Positions 25,614-35,185 of a DNA stretch of 64,000 bases are shown in pieces. The notes below the pieces were generated by a model. That model was not told where the DNA came from and searched no databases. It saw only the letters and a list, made by a program, of their open reading frames with translations. Both the position numbers and the translations under genes were made by a program. Positions within the stretch are counted from its first letter, which is position 1. Each line of letters begins with the position of its first letter. The stretch spans positions 2,677,501 to 2,741,500 of the forward strand of contig NZ_CP009283.1 in the NCBI RefSeq assembly GCF_000758625.1. Reading direction: 5' to 3'. This DNA is from Paenibacillus sp. FSL R7-0273 (lineage in GTDB: Bacteria; Bacillota; Bacilli; Paenibacillales; Paenibacillaceae).

Positions 25614-26807
25614 ATGAACGGGAAGCAGGATCAACTTATGAAGCGTTATATGCCGGGAATAGACGGATTGAGAGCTATATCTGTTCTCGCAGTTATTGCC
25701 TATCATTTCAACATGAAATGGGCTCAGGGCGGATTTATGGGAGTGGGGGTGTTCTTTGTTCTGTCGGGGTATCTGATTACAGATCAAATTCTACAGGAGT
25801 GGGCAATTAACCACAGCCTGTCTATCAAGAAATTCTGGATCAGAAGATTACGCAGACTGCTGCCTGCGATGGTGTTCATGCTGTTAGCTGTCACACTATG
25901 GCTGCTGTTTACGGACCCTGCCAGACTAATATCCCTGAAGGGGGATATAGCCTCGTCCATTTTCTACATGAATAACTGGTACCTTATCTTCCACAAGGTT
26001 TCCTACTTCGAGAGCTTTGGTCCGGCGTCGCCCATCGGTCATTTATGGTCGCTGTCCATTGAGGAACAGTTTTATATGATCTGGCCTCTTGCCATATGGT
26101 TTGTCTTGAAACTGTCGCCGCGCAGGGGGGAGTTAATGCTCTTTATCCTGATATTAAGCTTTGTATCTGCGGTAGCCATGGCTGCATTGTATGTGCCGGG
26201 AACCGATCCGAGCAGAATCTACTACGGAACAGATACCAGAGCCTTTGCAATCCTCATTGGAGCGGCTCTCGCAGCCGGCTGGCCGAGCTGGAAGCGAAGT
26301 GAAAGGCTCTCAGCTTCAAGCAGAAGGCTGCTTGATATCACGGGCGGAATCGCGCTGGTCATCATCCTCGTGCTGATCTGCCTGACCAATGAGTACGATG
26401 ACTCGTTATATCCGTTTGGTTTCCTGTTCTTGTCTCTGATCTCGGCGGCTGTCATCGCAGTGCTGGCTCATCCGGCCAGCCGGCTAAGCGGAATATTGGG
26501 CTGCCGGCCGCTGGCCTGGATCGGTAAACGCTCCTACAGTCTCTACATTTGGCATTACCCTGTAATTATACTCATGAACGCGAACAGCGCTAACGAGCGG
26601 CCGGGGCTTATCCAAATGCTGCTGCAGTTCACAGTCATTGTGCTGCTTGCTGTGGTTTCCTACAAATACATTGAAGAGCCGGTCCGCAGAGGGGGCTTTC
26701 GTGCTCAACTGCTGTCTCTTAAGAGCCGTTTTTCATTTAAGCCGATGATCGGGTTCGTTGTAATCATTATCCTTTTTTTTCGGCTTGTCACTTGGATCAC
26801 GTACTAG
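25614..26807 (+). CDS. Acyltransferase-3 family membrane protein (OatA-like membrane half)
   Basis: 397 aa with about ten membrane helices. GIDGLRAISVLAVIAYHF near the N-terminus contains the invariant Arg and the catalytic His of acyltransferase-3 proteins, and GVGVFFVLSGYLI and LWSLSIEEQFYMIWPL are further family signatures. It lacks the C-terminal SGNH domain that OatA has, but an SGNH gene follows 24 bp later. It probably moves acetyl groups from the cytoplasm across the membrane to cell-wall sugars. Start ATG 25614 is taken; ATG 25638 with GGAAGCAGGA upstream is also credible. First gene of a cell-wall operon. Confidence 0.88.
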   Translation: MNGKQDQLMKRYMPGIDGLRAISVLAVIAYHFNMKWAQGGFMGVGVFFVLSGYLITDQILQEWAINHSLSIKKFWIRRLRRLLPAMVFMLLAVTLWLLFTDPARLISLKGDIASSIFYMNNWYLIFHKVSYFESFGPASPIGHLWSLSIEEQFYMIWPLAIWFVLKLSPRRGELMLFILILSFVSAVAMAALYVPGTDPSRIYYGTDTRAFAILIGAALAAGWPSWKRSERLSASSRRLLDITGGIALVIILVLICLTNEYDDSLYPFGFLFLSLISAAVIAVLAHPASRLSGILGCRPLAWIGKRSYSLYIWHYPVIILMNANSANERPGLIQMLLQFTVIVLLAVVSYKYIEEPVRRGGFRAQLLSLKSRFSFKPMIGFVVIIILFFRLVTWITY

Positions 26808-26831
26808 AAGGCGGGAAAGGGATGATCATAT

Positions 26832-27506
26832 ATGAAAAATAAAGGATCTGGAAGGGTATTGCTGTTTGTTGTTCTATTTGCTGCTCTGGTGTACCTTGGC
26901 GTACATAAGGAGACTTCATCGGAGCCGGGTGAAGGAGTTGTTGTACATCAGCCGGCTGCACAGAGTCAACAGCCGGTCGTACAGAGTCAACAGCCGGTTT
27001 CAAGAAGCACTCCGCAGCCGCAACCCCCTACGTTTACCGGAAAAGAAGTAACCGTCATTGGTGATTCAGTTATGGTGGGAGTCGAACCCTACCTGAAAGA
27101 GCTGCTTCCTGATGTTACGGTGGATGGCAAGGAAAGCAGACAGATGGTGCAGGCGCAGAAGCTGCTTGCTGAATTAAAAGCAAACGGGACACTGGGCAAT
27201 TACATCATTATAGAGCTTGGTACAAATGGTCCATTCAATAAAAAACAGCTTCGCAATATATTAACTGCACTGTCTGATGCCAAACAGGTGCTTCTTGTGA
27301 CTACCCGGGTGCCAAAGGGGTGGCAGGATACGGTTAACGCAACGATTAAGGAGGTTGTTCCTGAATTCAATAACGCTAAGGTTGTGGATTGGTATGTCGC
27401 AAGTGAAGGGAAGCCGGATTATTTCTACAAAGACGGAGTGCACTTAAAACCGGAGGGCAGCAGATATTACGCATCTCTTCTCCTTGCAGCTCTCCAGGAA
27501 CAATAA
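26832..27506 (+). CDS. Membrane-anchored SGNH hydrolase (OatA-like extracellular half)
   Basis: 224 aa. One N-terminal membrane helix (8-24), a Gln/Pro/Ser linker with the repeat QSQQPV (about 38-66), and an SGNH domain: VIGDSVMVG with Ser79, GTNG with Asn132, and DGVHLKP with Asp201/His204 as the catalytic pair. This is the same SGNH subtype that forms the C-terminus of OatA, which transfers acetyl to MurNAc O-6 and protects against lysozyme. With the preceding membrane acyltransferase it makes a split OatA. The ATG follows AAAGGG. Confidence 0.88.
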   Translation: MKNKGSGRVLLFVVLFAALVYLGVHKETSSEPGEGVVVHQPAAQSQQPVVQSQQPVSRSTPQPQPPTFTGKEVTVIGDSVMVGVEPYLKELLPDVTVDGKESRQMVQAQKLLAELKANGTLGNYIIIELGTNGPFNKKQLRNILTALSDAKQVLLVTTRVPKGWQDTVNATIKEVVPEFNNAKVVDWYVASEGKPDYFYKDGVHLKPEGSRYYASLLLAALQEQ

Positions 27507-27546
27507 GGCTGACAAGGATGCATAATTAAAGAAAAGAGGGCTTAGC

Positions 27547-28551
27547 ATGTCGCTAAAAGTGAAAAGGATTGCAGCGGTTTCATTAATGATTTTCATTGTA
27601 ATAGCCGTATTTGTCATTTATTATATCTCGTCTGTTTATAAGGGGCTGGATGATTTAAGTAAAGCCGATGCCAGCTCTCCCTTGGCCGAGGTAAAGGCTA
27701 GTGAAGAGAAGATTGAAGAGCCGCCTAAATGGGCGGGCAAGGAGCCGGTAAATATTTTGTTAATGGGAGTAGATGCCCGTGGAACCGCTAAAGGTGAAAT
27801 TCCCAGATCCGACAGCATGATGGTAGTCTCTCTGGACCCTGTCCGTGAGCAGATTCATGTATTTTCCATTCTCCGTGACACTTATGTCCAAATCCCTGAC
27901 CACGGCAAGAATCGCATTAATACGGCCATAACTCACGGTCCCAAAACAGCGATGAGTGCAGTAAGTGATTTGCTGGGCATTCCCATCCAATTTTACGTAT
28001 ACACGGACTTTCAAGGATTTATTAAGCTCGTAGATGCTGTAGGCGGAGTCGACTTTTATGTGGAGAAGGACATGAACTATGAAAGCATAGCTGATAAGCA
28101 TCAATATGACATTAACCTGAAGGAGGGGCAGCAGCATCTGGATGGAACAACGGCACTGCAATATGTCCGGTTTCGTCATGATGCTTTGTCCGACTACTCC
28201 CGTACGAAACGCCAGCGGGATTTCACCGATGCAATCGTTCAAAAAATGAAAAGCACCACCTCCATTATGAAGCTTCCATCCATCCTCGAGGAGGTCAGCC
28301 CGTATATTGATACCAATCTGACGGTGAACGATATGTGGAAGCTGGCAACAGTGGGCTACCAAAGTGTAATCGAGGCAAGCGAGCAGATTCCTCCTACGAG
28401 TCTGGTCAAAGAGACCTATGCGGGAAAAGCAGCAGTGCTGGCCGTCTCCAGCAGCGATGAATTGAAGGAATATGTCCGGAATGTCCTTGACGGAAGTTCT
28501 GAGGCACAGGCAGAAGAGGGGGAGCAGCAGGTTGAAGAAGCTATTCAATAA
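27547..28551 (+). CDS. LytR-CpsA-Psr (LCP) family cell-wall polymer ligase
   Basis: 334 aa with an N-terminal membrane helix (9-30) and an extracellular LCP domain. Recognised segments: NILLMGVDAR, RSDSMMVVSLDP, FSILRDTYVQIP, NRINTAITHG, FYVYTDFQGF, VRFRHD and the arginines of SRTKRQRDF, which bind the polyprenyl pyrophosphate. The family joins teichoic acids or other polymers to peptidoglycan. The ATG follows AGAGGGCTTAGC. The next gene starts 20 bp inside this one. Placement among O-acetylation genes and a wall-bound peptidase makes a coherent envelope operon. Confidence 0.93.
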   Translation: MSLKVKRIAAVSLMIFIVIAVFVIYYISSVYKGLDDLSKADASSPLAEVKASEEKIEEPPKWAGKEPVNILLMGVDARGTAKGEIPRSDSMMVVSLDPVREQIHVFSILRDTYVQIPDHGKNRINTAITHGPKTAMSAVSDLLGIPIQFYVYTDFQGFIKLVDAVGGVDFYVEKDMNYESIADKHQYDINLKEGQQHLDGTTALQYVRFRHDALSDYSRTKRQRDFTDAIVQKMKSTTSIMKLPSILEEVSPYIDTNLTVNDMWKLATVGYQSVIEASEQIPPTSLVKETYAGKAAVLAVSSSDELKEYVRNVLDGSSEAQAEEGEQQVEEAIQ

Positions 28552-31500
28552 AGGTGCGCTGGCGCTGTTAATAGTACTATCGCTGCTGACAGATGCAACG
28601 GCTTATGGTGACAGCAGGGTGAGCCGGGAGGAAACCGCTCAGGTGCTGGAAATGAGCAATAACGTGGCATCCATGACGGAAAAGAGGATTTTTCAAGTCA
28701 GCTTTCATCTGCCGAAGGGAGCAGATTCGAAAAAGATCAGCTGGACCTACGGGGACAAGCCTTTATCCGAATGGAAAGTGTATGAACAACGTGATTATAC
28801 CGGACCGTCCTTCATCACCGTCAGTCAAGAGCAGGTAGAAGGAGGCCAATATTCGGCAAGTATTACCTTTGATCTCCCGTACGGCAGTGATAATCTGGCA
28901 GAACCACGCTTGCAGCGGCAATTATTCGGATCCCTAATGGGAACCTATGAACTGGCGGCACGAGTTGACGGACAAGTGATTGCAAAGGCATCAGTAAAAT
29001 TAATCCCATATGATAGCTTTCTGTCTTATGATGAACTGAAGCCGGCAATCGATAAAGTTACATCACAAGCGGCTGTCCTCAATAACAGGTACATTCATAC
29101 CGAATCCATTGGAAAATCAGTTGAAGGAAGGGATATCTACCTCACCATTGTTGCAAAAGACAAGCAGACGGTAGATAAATACCAGAATGTTACACACCCT
29201 GCGATGATGAATAACCCTAAGCAGCTGCAGGCTGATGTAAAGTCAGGGGTATTCGGCGATTACGCGGTGCCCGTCTGGTTGAACAATATTCACCCGAATG
29301 AATCCCCGGGAGTCGATGCTATTTTCAACTATTTCAAGTCTTTGGCACTGGAGAGCCGGATTTCGTATAATACAACACTGCCGGATGGAGATGCAAGTGA
29401 AACCATCATGAATATAGATGACGTGTTAAAAAAGGTGTTTTTCCTTCTGGTCTACACGGATAATCCAGACGGGCGGTTTCATACTTCCAGAGTCAATGCC
29501 AACGATTTTGATCTGAACCGGGATAACGCATATCAGACACAGCCGGAGACGCGCAGCGTAACGGAGCAAATCGCCAAGTGGTCTCCGCTTTCTTTTCTTG
29601 ATTTGCATGGTTTTGATAAAAACTTCCTGATTGAACCGGCTACGCCGCCGCATGATCCGAACATCGAGTATGATCTGCTAATGAACAGTATGCTGGAGCA
29701 GGCTAAGGCGATGGGCGAAGCTGGTATTGCCAACACAAAGTATGATTACTATCATGTTCCCTATGAAGAACACCAGAAGTTTGTATTAGATCCCAAATAC
29801 ATATCTAAGGGAACAGCATCGGGCTGGGATGATGCTTCTCCGGCGTATACTGCCGTATTTGCCATGCACCACGGGGCTTTGGGACACACGCTGGAAATGC
29901 CGGAGAACAACGAAGAGTCTGTAAAAGCACTGTACTACAGCGCGGCAGCAGCCACATCCTATGTTATGGACAATCAGGAGAAGCTGTTTATTAATCAGCT
30001 CAAAATCTATGAGCGCGGTATAAATAATCTGGATGATCGTGCAGTGGATAAATATTTAGTCAATGCAAGGAATGAAGAAATTGGCCGACCGCGCAAAGGA
30101 AATACAAATTTCTTCCCGGAATATTATGTGATGCCGGTGGACCCGGGTGTACAGAAAAATGCGCTTGAAGCATACCGCATGGTTGAATATTTCCTGCGGA
30201 ACGGAGTGAAGGTTGAGCGTTCAACTGAACAGGTAAGAGTAGGAGGTATGGCGTATCCTGCGGGCTCTTTTGTAGTGAATATGCATCAGGCCATGCGGGG
30301 GCTGGTTAATCTTGTCTTGTATGACGGTGTTGATCTATCCGATGCTGAATGGGTTACCGCAGAAATCGTTCAGAACTTCCCTGACCTGCGTGGATTTAAT
30401 CGTTATGAGATCCGTCAGCCGGATATATTTACAGGCAAAACGCAGCCTGTAACCTCGGTAACCGTGCCTGGAACAACGCTGCCTGGCAATGCAGGTTATG
30501 TTATTATTCATAATACAAATAATGATGCAATAAGGGCTGTCAATGAGTTACTCTCCTCAGGTAAAACGGTGACGATGCTTACAGCGGGTACAGAGAAGGA
30601 CAAAGCCGGGGATTTTGTTGTTTCTTATCAGGACTTGAAACCGCTGCTTGCAAAATATCTTTTTGATGCAGATGCATTTGGAAAAGGCGAACCGAAAGGA
30701 CAGTTGCTAAAACATCAGACTGTAGCCGCGTTAGGTGAACCGGAAATGGTGTTGAAGGGTTTGGGTTTTGAAGTGACTGCAGACCAGGAGAAGGCAGATA
30801 TTCTGGTGAATACGTTTGATTCTGAAGAGCTGGTCCGCAGCGGCAGGCCTTATATTGCTTACGGCAGCATGGGGATGATGAACATCAAGGATCTGATTCC
30901 CGGGTTCGCTTTTGCCGGCCCTGACTGGGAGCCTTATGAAGGTTTGTTTATGGCAGATGTCGAGCAGGATAACATGATCACCGGACCTTATGATGAGCAG
31001 GAGCTTTTTTATACTGTAACCGGCTCATATATTGAAGCTGTGCCGAGAACGGCAAAGGTGCTTGCAAGTATAAGCAGTGAAGATCATTTCTTCAAAGCAG
31101 GCTGGTGGCCGGGTCATTCGGCTGCCAAAGGGAAGATAATGGCCTTCACCTATAACGGCAACAATAAGCACCTTACAGTGTTCGCTAATGATCTGACGAA
31201 TAAAGCTCATCCCCAGCATCAATTCCGGCTGCTGGCGAACGCCATATTCAGTTCGCCTGCTGCGAACGCAGCAGTTCCGGTCCCTGTTGTAAAGTTCAAT
31301 GATTTGAATAGCGTAGAGTCATGGGCAGGGGAATCAATCCTTGAACTCGTAAATCTGGGGGCGCTGCAAGGAGCCGGTGATGACCGCTTCAAGCCGCTGC
31401 AGCCTGTTACCCGTGCAGAGTTTCTGACAATGATCATAAAGGCCTTTGATTTGTCAGTACCCGATGCAGAAATCTCATTTACAGACGTTCCATTATCAAG

Positions 31501-31846
31501 CTGGTATTATCCGTATGTTGCTTCAGCTGTAGAAGCAAAGCTGGCTGATGGTGCCGGCGGAGAAAGGTTTGATCCTAATCGTCTGATCACACGCCAGGAG
31601 ATGGCGCAAATGGCGGCTAATGTACTCAGGCTGTCTGCGGAATATTCACTCCGTGATTCTAGCAAAGCCCTAGCTACATTCTCCGACCGGGAAGCCATTG
31701 CTCCTTATGCCAGAGAAGCAGTCGCAATGCTGACGGAAGCCGAAGTCATTGCAGGCTTATCCCCGGCAGTCTTTGGTCCTCATGAGGCTGCCAGCCGTGC
31801 ACAGGCTGCGGTGATAATCAGCCGGCTGAGGGATGTCTACTATTGA
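28532..31846 (+). CDS. SLH-anchored M14 zinc carboxypeptidase
   Basis: About 1104 aa. TTG 28532 follows GAGGGGGA and gives a signal peptide (KKLFNKGALALLIVLSLL). Residues about 185-470 are an M14 domain: zinc ligands His254 and Glu257 in HPNE, His359 in DLHGF, substrate Arg in NPDGR with DLNRD, and catalytic Glu455 in LEMPEN, so it looks active. A long middle region has no recognised domain. Three SLH motifs at the C-terminus (each with W/Y and TRAE or TRQE) should attach it to pyruvylated wall polymer. It may trim peptidoglycan stems or scavenge peptides. The upstream LCP enzyme could attach the very polymer it binds. Confidence 0.88.
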   Translation: MKKLFNKGALALLIVLSLLTDATAYGDSRVSREETAQVLEMSNNVASMTEKRIFQVSFHLPKGADSKKISWTYGDKPLSEWKVYEQRDYTGPSFITVSQEQVEGGQYSASITFDLPYGSDNLAEPRLQRQLFGSLMGTYELAARVDGQVIAKASVKLIPYDSFLSYDELKPAIDKVTSQAAVLNNRYIHTESIGKSVEGRDIYLTIVAKDKQTVDKYQNVTHPAMMNNPKQLQADVKSGVFGDYAVPVWLNNIHPNESPGVDAIFNYFKSLALESRISYNTTLPDGDASETIMNIDDVLKKVFFLLVYTDNPDGRFHTSRVNANDFDLNRDNAYQTQPETRSVTEQIAKWSPLSFLDLHGFDKNFLIEPATPPHDPNIEYDLLMNSMLEQAKAMGEAGIANTKYDYYHVPYEEHQKFVLDPKYISKGTASGWDDASPAYTAVFAMHHGALGHTLEMPENNEESVKALYYSAAAATSYVMDNQEKLFINQLKIYERGINNLDDRAVDKYLVNARNEEIGRPRKGNTNFFPEYYVMPVDPGVQKNALEAYRMVEYFLRNGVKVERSTEQVRVGGMAYPAGSFVVNMHQAMRGLVNLVLYDGVDLSDAEWVTAEIVQNFPDLRGFNRYEIRQPDIFTGKTQPVTSVTVPGTTLPGNAGYVIIHNTNNDAIRAVNELLSSGKTVTMLTAGTEKDKAGDFVVSYQDLKPLLAKYLFDADAFGKGEPKGQLLKHQTVAALGEPEMVLKGLGFEVTADQEKADILVNTFDSEELVRSGRPYIAYGSMGMMNIKDLIPGFAFAGPDWEPYEGLFMADVEQDNMITGPYDEQELFYTVTGSYIEAVPRTAKVLASISSEDHFFKAGWWPGHSAAKGKIMAFTYNGNNKHLTVFANDLTNKAHPQHQFRLLANAIFSSPAANAAVPVPVVKFNDLNSVESWAGESILELVNLGALQGAGDDRFKPLQPVTRAEFLTMIIKAFDLSVPDAEISFTDVPLSSWYYPYVASAVEAKLADGAGGERFDPNRLITRQEMAQMAANVLRLSAEYSLRDSSKALATFSDREAIAPYAREAVAMLTEAEVIAGLSPAVFGPHEAASRAQAAVIISRLRDVYY

Positions 31847-31883
31847 TTACGTGTAAATACAATATCATCCGATAAGACAAGCA

Positions 31884-31908
31884 CCCCCCGTTCCTATGGA
31901 ACGGGGGG
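31884..31908. terminator. Strong GC-rich hairpin between convergent genes
   Basis: CCCCCCGTTCC (31884-31894) pairs perfectly with GGAACGGGGGG (31898-31908) around a 3-nt loop. There is no T-run, but its place between the end of the M14 gene and the end of the minus-strand hydrolase suggests a bidirectional transcription stop. Confidence 0.6.
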
Positions 31909-31961
31909 CTGCGTGATTGGCAGCGTTATGCTAAGGTTGATTATTTACAATAAATGCTGCA

Positions 31962-33134
31962 TCAGCTGTTCCGGGGTACCGCCGAATAAATCCGTACAGT
32001 AAGCCCGCCTGTATACCCCTCCAGTGCTGCCGTTAAATCTTCGTGATTCAGGAAAGCAAGTGCCGTACTGTCAGTTTCGATAGCAGGCTTCCATTCCCCG
32101 TTCACACTCTGGTTGACGATATGTATCCGGCACTGCTCACCTGTATAATCCGTGCCCTCTAACGTATAATCGGCCCGGATACTGACTAATTGATCCTCCA
32201 CATGCTCCTGCACGTCTTCCGCTCCGGGTTCAATATGTCCCTTGAAATAGGCGCTGTCACTGTTTCCCGTAAAGAGTACGGCTGACTGTCTATACGAACC
32301 TTCTTCCTTGCGGATCTCCCGGCCGGTAATTTGGACACTTATGGTTAAAATCTCTTTTTTCCCAAGCAAAAACTGCTGTATGGATACCATGGCACTGGCA
32401 CTCTGTTTCTCGGTAAAGGAATGTCCCGCCTCCTGAATCAGCTGAAGCTGACATTGGCCCGGCGCGTAGACTCCGCGGGCTTTAACGGCATACGTGTAGT
32501 CTACGACCTGATCCTCAGTGCCGTGCAACAGCAGCACGGGGCCTTTGAAGGGTGAGATTTCTTCAAAAGGGTCCATACCTGCTACTGTCTCATGAAAGCT
32601 CTTACCAAGCTGCATTTTTCCGCAATCAATAATATCCGGCACCTTATTGACGTCATAGGAGGAGCCGCCAAGAGCACCCTTGCGGGCATCATCGGGTATG
32701 CAGAGCGCAGGGTAGATGAGAATCAGCGCTTCAACTTCATCCGGGCGCTGTGCTGCGGACAGCGCTGATACGAATCCGCCCTGGCTGAAGCCCATGAGCG
32801 TTATTTTTCCTGAATCTGTATACGGTTGGCTTTTGACGTAATCCATAACAGCCTTCAGGTCCCCGCATTCGGTCAGCACAGTCATCTCTGTTGTTGCTCC
32901 GTCACTCTTGCCTTGCCCGTGCGCACTGCCGCCGCAAAAATCAAAACAGTACGCCGCATAGCCCCAGGATGCCAAGGTCCGGCAGTATGTATAGAGATCC
33001 TTTGAATTTCCGCCAAATCCATGACTGACAATGATGGCCGGAAGCTTGTCACCCTCCGGAATAAACGCTTTTCCGCGGATGGTCAACCCGTCCCGGATAC
33101 AGCTGAAATCACATTCAGAAATAGTTGTGTGCAT
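31962..33134 (-). CDS. Alpha/beta hydrolase with additional C-terminal beta domain
   Basis: 390 aa. Residues 1-260 are an alpha/beta hydrolase of the cinnamoyl/acyl esterase type: SHGFGG oxyanion region, nucleophile Ser117 in GFSQGG, Asp in HGTEDQVVDY and His in AGHSF. Residues about 262-390 form a separate beta-rich domain (LTISVQITGREIRKEEG, YFKGHIEPGAEDV, IRADYTLEGTDYTGEQC cited in part) resembling DUF3237. This combination is not standard. ATG at 33134 follows AAAGGAAG on the minus strand. It is divergent from the SDR gene at 33337. Substrate unknown; an ester or lactone is likely. Confidence 0.82.
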   Translation of the reverse strand: MHTTISECDFSCIRDGLTIRGKAFIPEGDKLPAIIVSHGFGGNSKDLYTYCRTLASWGYAAYCFDFCGGSAHGQGKSDGATTEMTVLTECGDLKAVMDYVKSQPYTDSGKITLMGFSQGGFVSALSAAQRPDEVEALILIYPALCIPDDARKGALGGSSYDVNKVPDIIDCGKMQLGKSFHETVAGMDPFEEISPFKGPVLLLHGTEDQVVDYTYAVKARGVYAPGQCQLQLIQEAGHSFTEKQSASAMVSIQQFLLGKKEILTISVQITGREIRKEEGSYRQSAVLFTGNSDSAYFKGHIEPGAEDVQEHVEDQLVSIRADYTLEGTDYTGEQCRIHIVNQSVNGEWKPAIETDSTALAFLNHEDLTAALEGYTGGLTVRIYSAVPRNS

Positions 33135-33336
33135 TTCACAATCTTCCTTTCTATGTAAATCGATACGCTTTTATTATAGCTGAAATGATAAGGAAAGCGT
33201 ATTCATGAATACGCTGAATTCCGTAATTATATTAACAATTCTCAAACATCTCGTAATCAACTTAACAACAACTTCCCGATAGAATGTAACCAACAAGTGA
33301 GAGATCATTTGAATCAAGCATGGAGGGAAATTTACT

Positions 33337-34371
33337 ATGAATATGAATACTATCTATCTACTGACCGGAGCAGCCGGACTACTGGGAAACAATGTTGCCG
33401 CCTCACTGATTGCCCAGGGTAAGCAGGTCCGGGCGCTTGTCCTGGAGGGAGATCCGGCAGCTGAACATATCCCCCATGGAGCAGAGATCTTTATCGGCGA
33501 TGTGACAGATATTGCTTCGCTGGAGCGTTTTTACACTGTACCGGAAGGCACTGGTTTGATCGTCATTCATTGTGCAAGTATCGTATCAGTGTCCCCGCTG
33601 CCCAGTCTGAAGGTGTATGACGTGAATGTTACCGGTACACAGAATATCGTTGATCTCTGTATTTCCCGCAAGGCCAAGAAGCTGGTATACGTGAGCTCGA
33701 CAGGCGCTATTCCAGAATTACCGCATGGGGAAATGATCCTCGAGCCGGAGGTTCTGGATGCGGAAGCAGTTGTCGGATACTATAGTAAAACCAAAGCACT
33801 CGCGACCCAAATCGTCCAAAGAGCGGTAAAAGAGCATAATCTGGATGCATCCATTGTTTATCCTTCAGGCATATGCGGACCCAATGATTACGCGTTCGGA
33901 CCGGTAGCGCATTTGATTATGCAATATTGCGATGGGAAAATGTCTGTCGGCTTCGAAGGCTCCTTCAATTCTGTAGATGTACGTGATCTGGCGGAGGGAG
34001 TTATCGCTTGTTCAGAGAAAGGAACCAAGGGTGAAGGGTACATTATGAGCAATGAAATGGTGCCGATCCGCCGGATGTTTGACCTCATCAGCGCCGCGAG
34101 CGGTGCGCCGGTAGTAGAAACCATCTTGCCGGCGGATGTTATGTTATCCAATGCTACACGAACCATACCTGATGGACCGGATAAAGAGGCTCAGCTGGCG
34201 ACACTGAAATTCGGACTGTATAACATGACCCGCAATAATAACTTTTCCTCAGAGAAGGCACAAACCGAGCTCGGCTACCGGACCCGCTCGTTCGATGATA
34301 CCATTACGGATGAAGTCCGGTGGCTTATCAGCATCGGTAAAGTGATTGACCGTACGGCGGCAAACGCCTGA
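33337..34371 (+). CDS. Extended SDR, NAD(P)-dependent epimerase/dihydroflavonol reductase-like
   Basis: 344 aa. TGAAGLLGNN at residue about 10 is the extended-SDR nucleotide motif; YVSSTGAI and YYSKTKA carry the Ser-Tyr-Lys catalytic set; YPSGICGPND follows as in dihydroflavonol-4-reductase-like and FR_SDR_e enzymes. Start ATG 33337 has ATGGAGGG upstream. The C-terminal half is typical length. Reduction of a ketone or aldehyde with NADPH is expected; the substrate is unknown. Monocistronic, ended by a hairpin at 34389. Confidence 0.88.
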   Translation: MNMNTIYLLTGAAGLLGNNVAASLIAQGKQVRALVLEGDPAAEHIPHGAEIFIGDVTDIASLERFYTVPEGTGLIVIHCASIVSVSPLPSLKVYDVNVTGTQNIVDLCISRKAKKLVYVSSTGAIPELPHGEMILEPEVLDAEAVVGYYSKTKALATQIVQRAVKEHNLDASIVYPSGICGPNDYAFGPVAHLIMQYCDGKMSVGFEGSFNSVDVRDLAEGVIACSEKGTKGEGYIMSNEMVPIRRMFDLISAASGAPVVETILPADVMLSNATRTIPDGPDKEAQLATLKFGLYNMTRNNNFSSEKAQTELGYRTRSFDDTITDEVRWLISIGKVIDRTAANA

Positions 34372-34388
34372 TACTGTAAATGAAATGG

Positions 34389-34419
34389 AGGGTAGCGCAA
34401 TTGCCGCCACCCTTCTTTC
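34389..34419 (+). terminator. Terminator-like hairpin after the SDR gene
   Basis: AGGGTAGCG (34389-34397) pairs with CGCCACCCT (34405-34413) with one mismatch, followed by a T-rich run (TCTTTCTATTT). Confidence 0.55.
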
Positions 34420-34513
34420 TATTTGTGATTATTTAGAAATTGCCGGAATCCAAACAAAACTCTAACAACCTTATGATATTCTTATAGGAAAATAACGCAC
34501 GGGAGCGCTGCTG

Positions 34514-35185
34514 ATGCTTAAGATACTGGTTGTGGAAGATGACAAGGAAATTAACTATGCGGTTTGTTTATTTCTTAAACAGAGCGGATATGATGCAGTA
34601 GGCTGTCTTGATGCCAATGAAGCCTACAATGTCATGTATGCAGAGGCGTTTGACCTGATTATCTCCGATATTATGATGCCAAAGATTGACGGATTTGAAT
34701 TTGCGGAAACAGTGAGGCGTTTAAATCAGGAGATTCCGATCCTTTTTGTGACCGCACGGGACGATCTGACCTCCAAGCAGAAGGGATTTCGCGCGGGCAT
34801 CGATGACTATATGGTCAAGCCAATAGAGCTGGATGAACTCATTCTGCGAATCAAGGCACTGCTGCGACGTGCCGGAATTGCCAGCAGCAAACAGCTGACA
34901 ATAGGCGGGCTGGTCATCAATGCAGAGGAGCGTTCAGCCAGCCTGGATGGAGAAGATATCCCCCTGACAGTCCGGGAGTTCAATCTTCTGTTTAAGATGC
35001 TGTCTTATCCAAAGAAAACCTTTACCCGCTCTCAGCTGATGGACGAGTTCTGGGATACCGAAAGTGGCTCCGGTCCGCGTGCGGTAGATGTTTATATAAC
35101 TAAGCTACGGGAAAAGTTTGCTGCTTGCACTGATTTTGAAATTGTTACGGTACATGGTCTCGGCTACAAAGCGGTAGTTAAATGA
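34514..35185 (+). CDS. OmpR-family response regulator
   Basis: 223 aa. Receiver with EDDKE near the start, phospho-acceptor Asp52 in ISDIMMPKIDG and Lys in MVKPIE; winged-helix domain with LTVREFNLLFKML and RAVDVYITKLREKF. Overlaps the kinase by 4 bp. Its ATG follows GGGAGC. Upstream TTATGATATTCTTATAG contains a probable -10. Closest in form to regulators of envelope or antimicrobial response in Bacillota, but no target is visible beyond the operon itself. Confidence 0.92.
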   Translation: MLKILVVEDDKEINYAVCLFLKQSGYDAVGCLDANEAYNVMYAEAFDLIISDIMMPKIDGFEFAETVRRLNQEIPILFVTARDDLTSKQKGFRAGIDDYMVKPIELDELILRIKALLRRAGIASSKQLTIGGLVINAEERSASLDGEDIPLTVREFNLLFKMLSYPKKTFTRSQLMDEFWDTESGSGPRAVDVYITKLREKFAACTDFEIVTVHGLGYKAVVK

